Made by a program: the position numbers and the translations under genes
Shown: positions 6,257 to 8,352 of the stretch, in pieces
Position numbering within the stretch: position 1 is the stretch's first letter
How the letters are laid out: each line of letters starts with the position of its first letter
Origin: Bacteroidota bacterium
GTDB taxonomy: Bacteria; Bacteroidota; Bacteroidia; B-17B0; Aurantibacillaceae
Length of the DNA stretch: 8,352 nucleotides
NCBI GenBank assembly: GCA_947449125.1
Contig: CANFQR010000045.1
Coordinates: forward strand, 1-8,352
Direction of reading: 5' to 3'
The notes under the pieces: generated by a model
What the model saw: the letters and a program-made list of their open reading frames with translations, nothing else
What the model was told of the DNA's origin: nothing
Databases searched by the model: none

Positions 6257-7336
6257 ATGGAAACTTTTATAAAATATTTAAAGCAATTTCTATTTAAAAA
6301 CGTATCAGGTTCAGTTAATAAAAGTGATTGTAATAGTAAACTCAAACTTTTATTTATACCAATTGTGTTAATTACAATTAATAGTACAAATCTTCAGGCC
6401 AATAAATGCATAGCAGTAACCAACGGAAATTGGACCAATTCAGCTACTTGGTCTTGCGGAACAATACCTACATGCGGAGATTCTATAATTATTCCTGCAG
6501 GAAAAACAGTCACTATTTCTAGTCAACAAAATTACACATGTGGGTTACCTATACAAATTCTTATTTACGGCAACTTAAAATTTATTACGGGCAATAAATT
6601 AATATTACCTTGTAACTCACAAATAACAGTGTATGCAGGTGGATTCATTATTCCAGGTAGCGGAGGAAGCGGAAACTCAAATTTGATAGATATTTGCAAC
6701 ACAGTAGTTTGGAGTTCAGGCATGGGAACACTATCTGGTCCAAATTGCTTACCATGCTTCAGTTTAGTTTTACCAATTGAGTTACTTTCTTTTTCCGGTA
6801 AAATAATTGATGATGCTGTTGAATTGTCTTGGAGCACCGCAACCGAAAGTAAATCACACTATTTTGACATCGAAAAAAGTACTGACGGTAGCCATTTTGA
6901 ATACCTATTTACGATACCATCAAAATCAACAAACGGAAATAGCACAACACAATTAAATTATTCTGCCATAGATGGCAGCATAAATGAAAATACAACTTAC
7001 TACAGATTAAAACATGTTGATACTGATGGTGAATTTTCAATGAGTAAATTAATATCTGTAAACTACTTAAAAACAAAAAATTTAAGTTTTATTATTTATC
7101 CAAACCCTAGCAATGGTAATTTTAATGCTGAAATATCAGGTATAAACAACAATGAAAAAATAACTGTTTTACTAACTGATAAAAGCGGAAGATTAATTTT
7201 TTCAGAAAATTTTTTAAAATTAAATAATTCTAAAAATATTATTTTTAAAAACGATTCAAATTTACAATCCGGTGAATATTCATGTACTATTTTAGTTGAA
7301 AACACAACACATTCATTTAAAGTGATTGTTAATTAA
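6257..7336 (+). CDS. Type IX secretion system cargo: Cys-rich surface domain, Fn3-like domain and Por sorting domain
   Basis: A 359-residue secreted or cell-surface protein of unknown specific function. A basic N-terminal extension (1-30) precedes a hydrophobic signal core LLFIPIVLITI (31-41), cleaved probably after LQA (48). Residues about 50-167 begin NGNWTNSATWSCGTIPTCGD, then SIIIPAGKTVTI, a pattern seen in G8-like and beta-helix start modules of Bacteroidota surface proteins. This part holds eight cysteines (51, 67, 73, 95, 119, 147, 164, 167). Residues about 172-270 (LPIELLSFSGK.., VELSWSTATE, FDIEKSTDGSHFE, YYRLKHVDTDGEFSMSKLISV) are the Fn3-like domain common in T9SS cargo. Residues 279-359 (IIYPNPSNGNF..., ending SFKVIVN) form the type A sorting domain removed by the PorU sortase after export. 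ATG at 6257 is preferred over an in-frame TTG at 6251. It may be an adhesin or part of a larger surface structure; no enzyme motif is seen. Confidence 0.88.
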   Translation: METFIKYLKQFLFKNVSGSVNKSDCNSKLKLLFIPIVLITINSTNLQANKCIAVTNGNWTNSATWSCGTIPTCGDSIIIPAGKTVTISSQQNYTCGLPIQILIYGNLKFITGNKLILPCNSQITVYAGGFIIPGSGGSGNSNLIDICNTVVWSSGMGTLSGPNCLPCFSLVLPIELLSFSGKIIDDAVELSWSTATESKSHYFDIEKSTDGSHFEYLFTIPSKSTNGNSTTQLNYSAIDGSINENTTYYRLKHVDTDGEFSMSKLISVNYLKTKNLSFIIYPNPSNGNFNAEISGINNNEKITVLLTDKSGRLIFSENFLKLNNSKNIIFKNDSNLQSGEYSCTILVENTTHSFKVIVN

Positions 7337-7337
7337 T

Positions 7338-7351
7338 TTGCTTTAAAGCAA
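7338..7351. terminator. Small palindrome just after the T9SS cargo gene, possible weak terminator
   Basis: TTGCTTTAAAGCAA is a perfect 14-bp palindrome two bases after the TAA stop. As RNA it could form only a short stem (TTGC/GCAA, with a TTTAAA loop) and no T tract follows on the plus strand, so it is a weak candidate. It could instead be a protein-binding site. Confidence 0.2.
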
Positions 7352-7379
7352 TGTACTTAAACTAATTAAAAACCAAATC

Positions 7380-7435
7380 TTAAAGCGCTTATTAATTTGT
7401 AAAAACCTTTATTAATCCTAAATTTACCGCTTTAA
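7380..7435. repeat. Inverted and direct repeats upstream of fumC
   Basis: TTAAAGCG (7380-7387) and CGCTTTAA (7428-7435) form an 8-bp inverted repeat with 40 bp between the arms. Between them TTATTAAT occurs twice, at 7389-7396 and 7409-7416, exactly 20 bp apart, and a third TTATTAA lies at 7444-7450. The arms flank the predicted fumC promoter, so an operator role is possible. The AT-rich background makes chance occurrence plausible. Confidence 0.3.
7397..7426 (+). promoter_or_regulatory. Candidate fumC promoter
   Basis: TTG (7397-7399), a 19-bp gap and TAAATTTA (7419-7426) match the Bacteroidota promoter pattern TTG-N17-23-TAnnTTTG with one mismatch (A for the final G). Transcription would start near 7431 and give a leader of about 40 nt before the ATG at 7472. 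No Shine-Dalgarno is present; the leader is A-rich. Confidence 0.45.
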
Positions 7436-7471
7436 AAATCACTTTATTAAAGCTAAAAAAACACATAAATT

Positions 7472-8352
7472 ATGGATTACAGAATTGAAAAAGACACAAT
7501 GGGTGAGGTAAAAGTACCTGCGAACGTTTACTGGGGTGCACAAACAGAACGTAGCCGAAATAATTTTAAAATTGGTCCGGAAGCCAGCATGCCAAAAGAA
7601 GTCATTTACGCTTTTGGTTACTTAAAAAAAGCTGCTGCTCTTGCAAATAATGAACTTGGAGTTTTGAGCAAAGAAAAATGCGATTTAATTTGTAAAGCCT
7701 GCAATGAAATAATTGCCGGCGAATTAGATAACCAGTTTCCTCTAGTTATATGGCAAACAGGTTCAGGAACACAAAGCAACATGAATACCAATGAGGTAAT
7801 TGCTTACCGTGCCCATGTTATGAATGGCGGAAAATTGGAAGATGAACCAAAAATTTTACATCCTAATGATGATGTAAATAAGTCGCAATCCAGCAACGAC
7901 ACCTACCCAACGGCCATGCACATTGCTGCATATAAACAGGTGGTGGAAATTACCATTCCGGGCTTAGAGAAATTAAAAAATACCTTAGAACAAAAATCAA
8001 AAGATTTTGCAACTATTACCAAAACAGGTCGTACTCATTTTATGGATGCCACGCCGCTTACCTTAGGCCAAGAATTTAGTGGATATGTGCAACAAATAAA
8101 TATGAGTATTCGCACTTTAAAAAATGCTTTAGAAGCTGTAAGCGAACTAGCTTTAGGTGGAACCGCCGTAGGTACAGGTCTTAATACACCTAAAGGTTAT
8201 GACGTTTTAGTTGCCAAAAAAATTGCCGAATTAACCAAACTACCATTTGTAACAGCTCCTAACAAATTTGAAGCGTTAGCTGCCCATGATGCGATGGTAG
8301 AATTAAGCGGAGCTTTAAAACGTACAGCCGTTGCTTTAATGAAAATTGCAAA
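7472..8352 (+). CDS. fumC: Class II fumarate hydratase FumC, 3' end missing
   Basis: The first 293 codons of class II (iron-independent) fumarase, which interconverts fumarate and L-malate in the TCA cycle in the cytoplasm. The family is about 460-470 residues, so roughly 170 are beyond the right edge, including the GSSxMPxKxN loop with the catalytic serine. Visible family signatures are [23 protein letters not shown] (10-32), [14 protein letters not shown] (96-109), which binds substrate, [20 protein letters not shown] (130-149), and [17 protein letters not shown] (185-201) with His189, the equivalent of the catalytic His188 of E. coli Fum[17 protein letters not shown] and [11 protein letters not shown] follow. 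The SSND and GTQSNMN motifs favour fumarase over aspartase or argininosuccinate lyase. The start ATG gives [11 protein letters not shown], the usual N-terminus. It is separated from the upstream gene by 135 bp with its own candidate promoter. Confidence 0.96.
   Translation, partial: MDYRIEKDTMGEVKVPANVYWGAQTERSRNNFKIGPEASMPKEVIYAFGYLKKAAALANNELGVLSKEKCDLICKACNEIIAGELDNQFPLVIWQTGSGTQSNMNTNEVIAYRAHVMNGGKLEDEPKILHPNDDVNKSQSSNDTYPTAMHIAAYKQVVEITIPGLEKLKNTLEQKSKDFATITKTGRTHFMDATPLTLGQEFSGYVQQINMSIRTLKNALEAVSELALGGTAVGTGLNTPKGYDVLVAKKIAELTKLPFVTAPNKFEALAAHDAMVELSGALKRTAVALMKIA

Noticed and set aside
6565..6837. 90-codon minus-strand open frame inside the T9SS cargo gene
   Set aside because: Shadow of a real gene whose Fn3-like and sorting domains are on the plus strand.
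7096..7305. 69-codon minus-strand open frame in the T9SS sorting-domain region
   Set aside because: Antisense to the conserved YPNPSNGNF sorting domain; no support of its own.
1..8352. Search for a defence system, mobile element, CRISPR array, tRNA or rRNA
   Set aside because: No transposase, integrase, nuclease, toxin-antitoxin pair, regular spaced repeats or tRNA-like cloverleaf seen; all coding space is filled by recognisable housekeeping or exported-protein genes.

Overview
The window looks like ordinary chromosomal DNA from an AT-rich member of the Bacteroidota. Three things point there. One protein ends in a type IX secretion (Por) sorting domain (IYPNPSNGNF near its C-terminus), several upstream regions carry the Bacteroidota-type -7 box TAnnTTTG or a one-off version, and none of the start codons has a convincing Shine-Dalgarno sequence. 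The DnaG and FumC proteins also read like members of this phylum. Genus cannot be told from the sequence.

Layout, left to right: (1) 1-1161, minus strand, the first 387 codons of a secreted alpha/beta hydrolase whose C-terminus lies beyond the left edge; (2) 1205-3199, plus strand, DNA primase dnaG with a GTG start, divergent from the hydrolase across only 43 bp; (3) 3222-5321, minus strand, a complete exported prolyl oligopeptidase (family S9A), convergent with dnaG across 22 bp; (4) 5400-6143, plus strand, an exported GH73-type N-acetylglucosaminidase, divergent from the peptidase across 78 bp that contain a near-perfect 20-bp palindrome; (5) 6257-7336, plus strand, a cell-surface or secreted T9SS cargo protein with a cysteine-rich N-terminal domain; (6) 7472-8352, plus strand, the first 293 codons of class II fumarase fumC, cut by the right edge. 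No non-coding stretch exceeds 135 bp.

The genes do not form an evident operon or pathway. dnaG (replication) and fumC (TCA cycle) are housekeeping genes. The other four encode exported proteins: two hydrolases or peptidases, one peptidoglycan hydrolase and one T9SS cargo. I found no tRNA, rRNA, CRISPR array, transposon, phage gene or defence system, and no convincing sign of a new biological system. The most interesting local signals are the palindrome carrying a -7-like box on each strand at 5381-5400, the LysM-like degenerate tail of the GH73 enzyme, and the eight-cysteine domain with an unusually placed signal sequence in the T9SS cargo protein.
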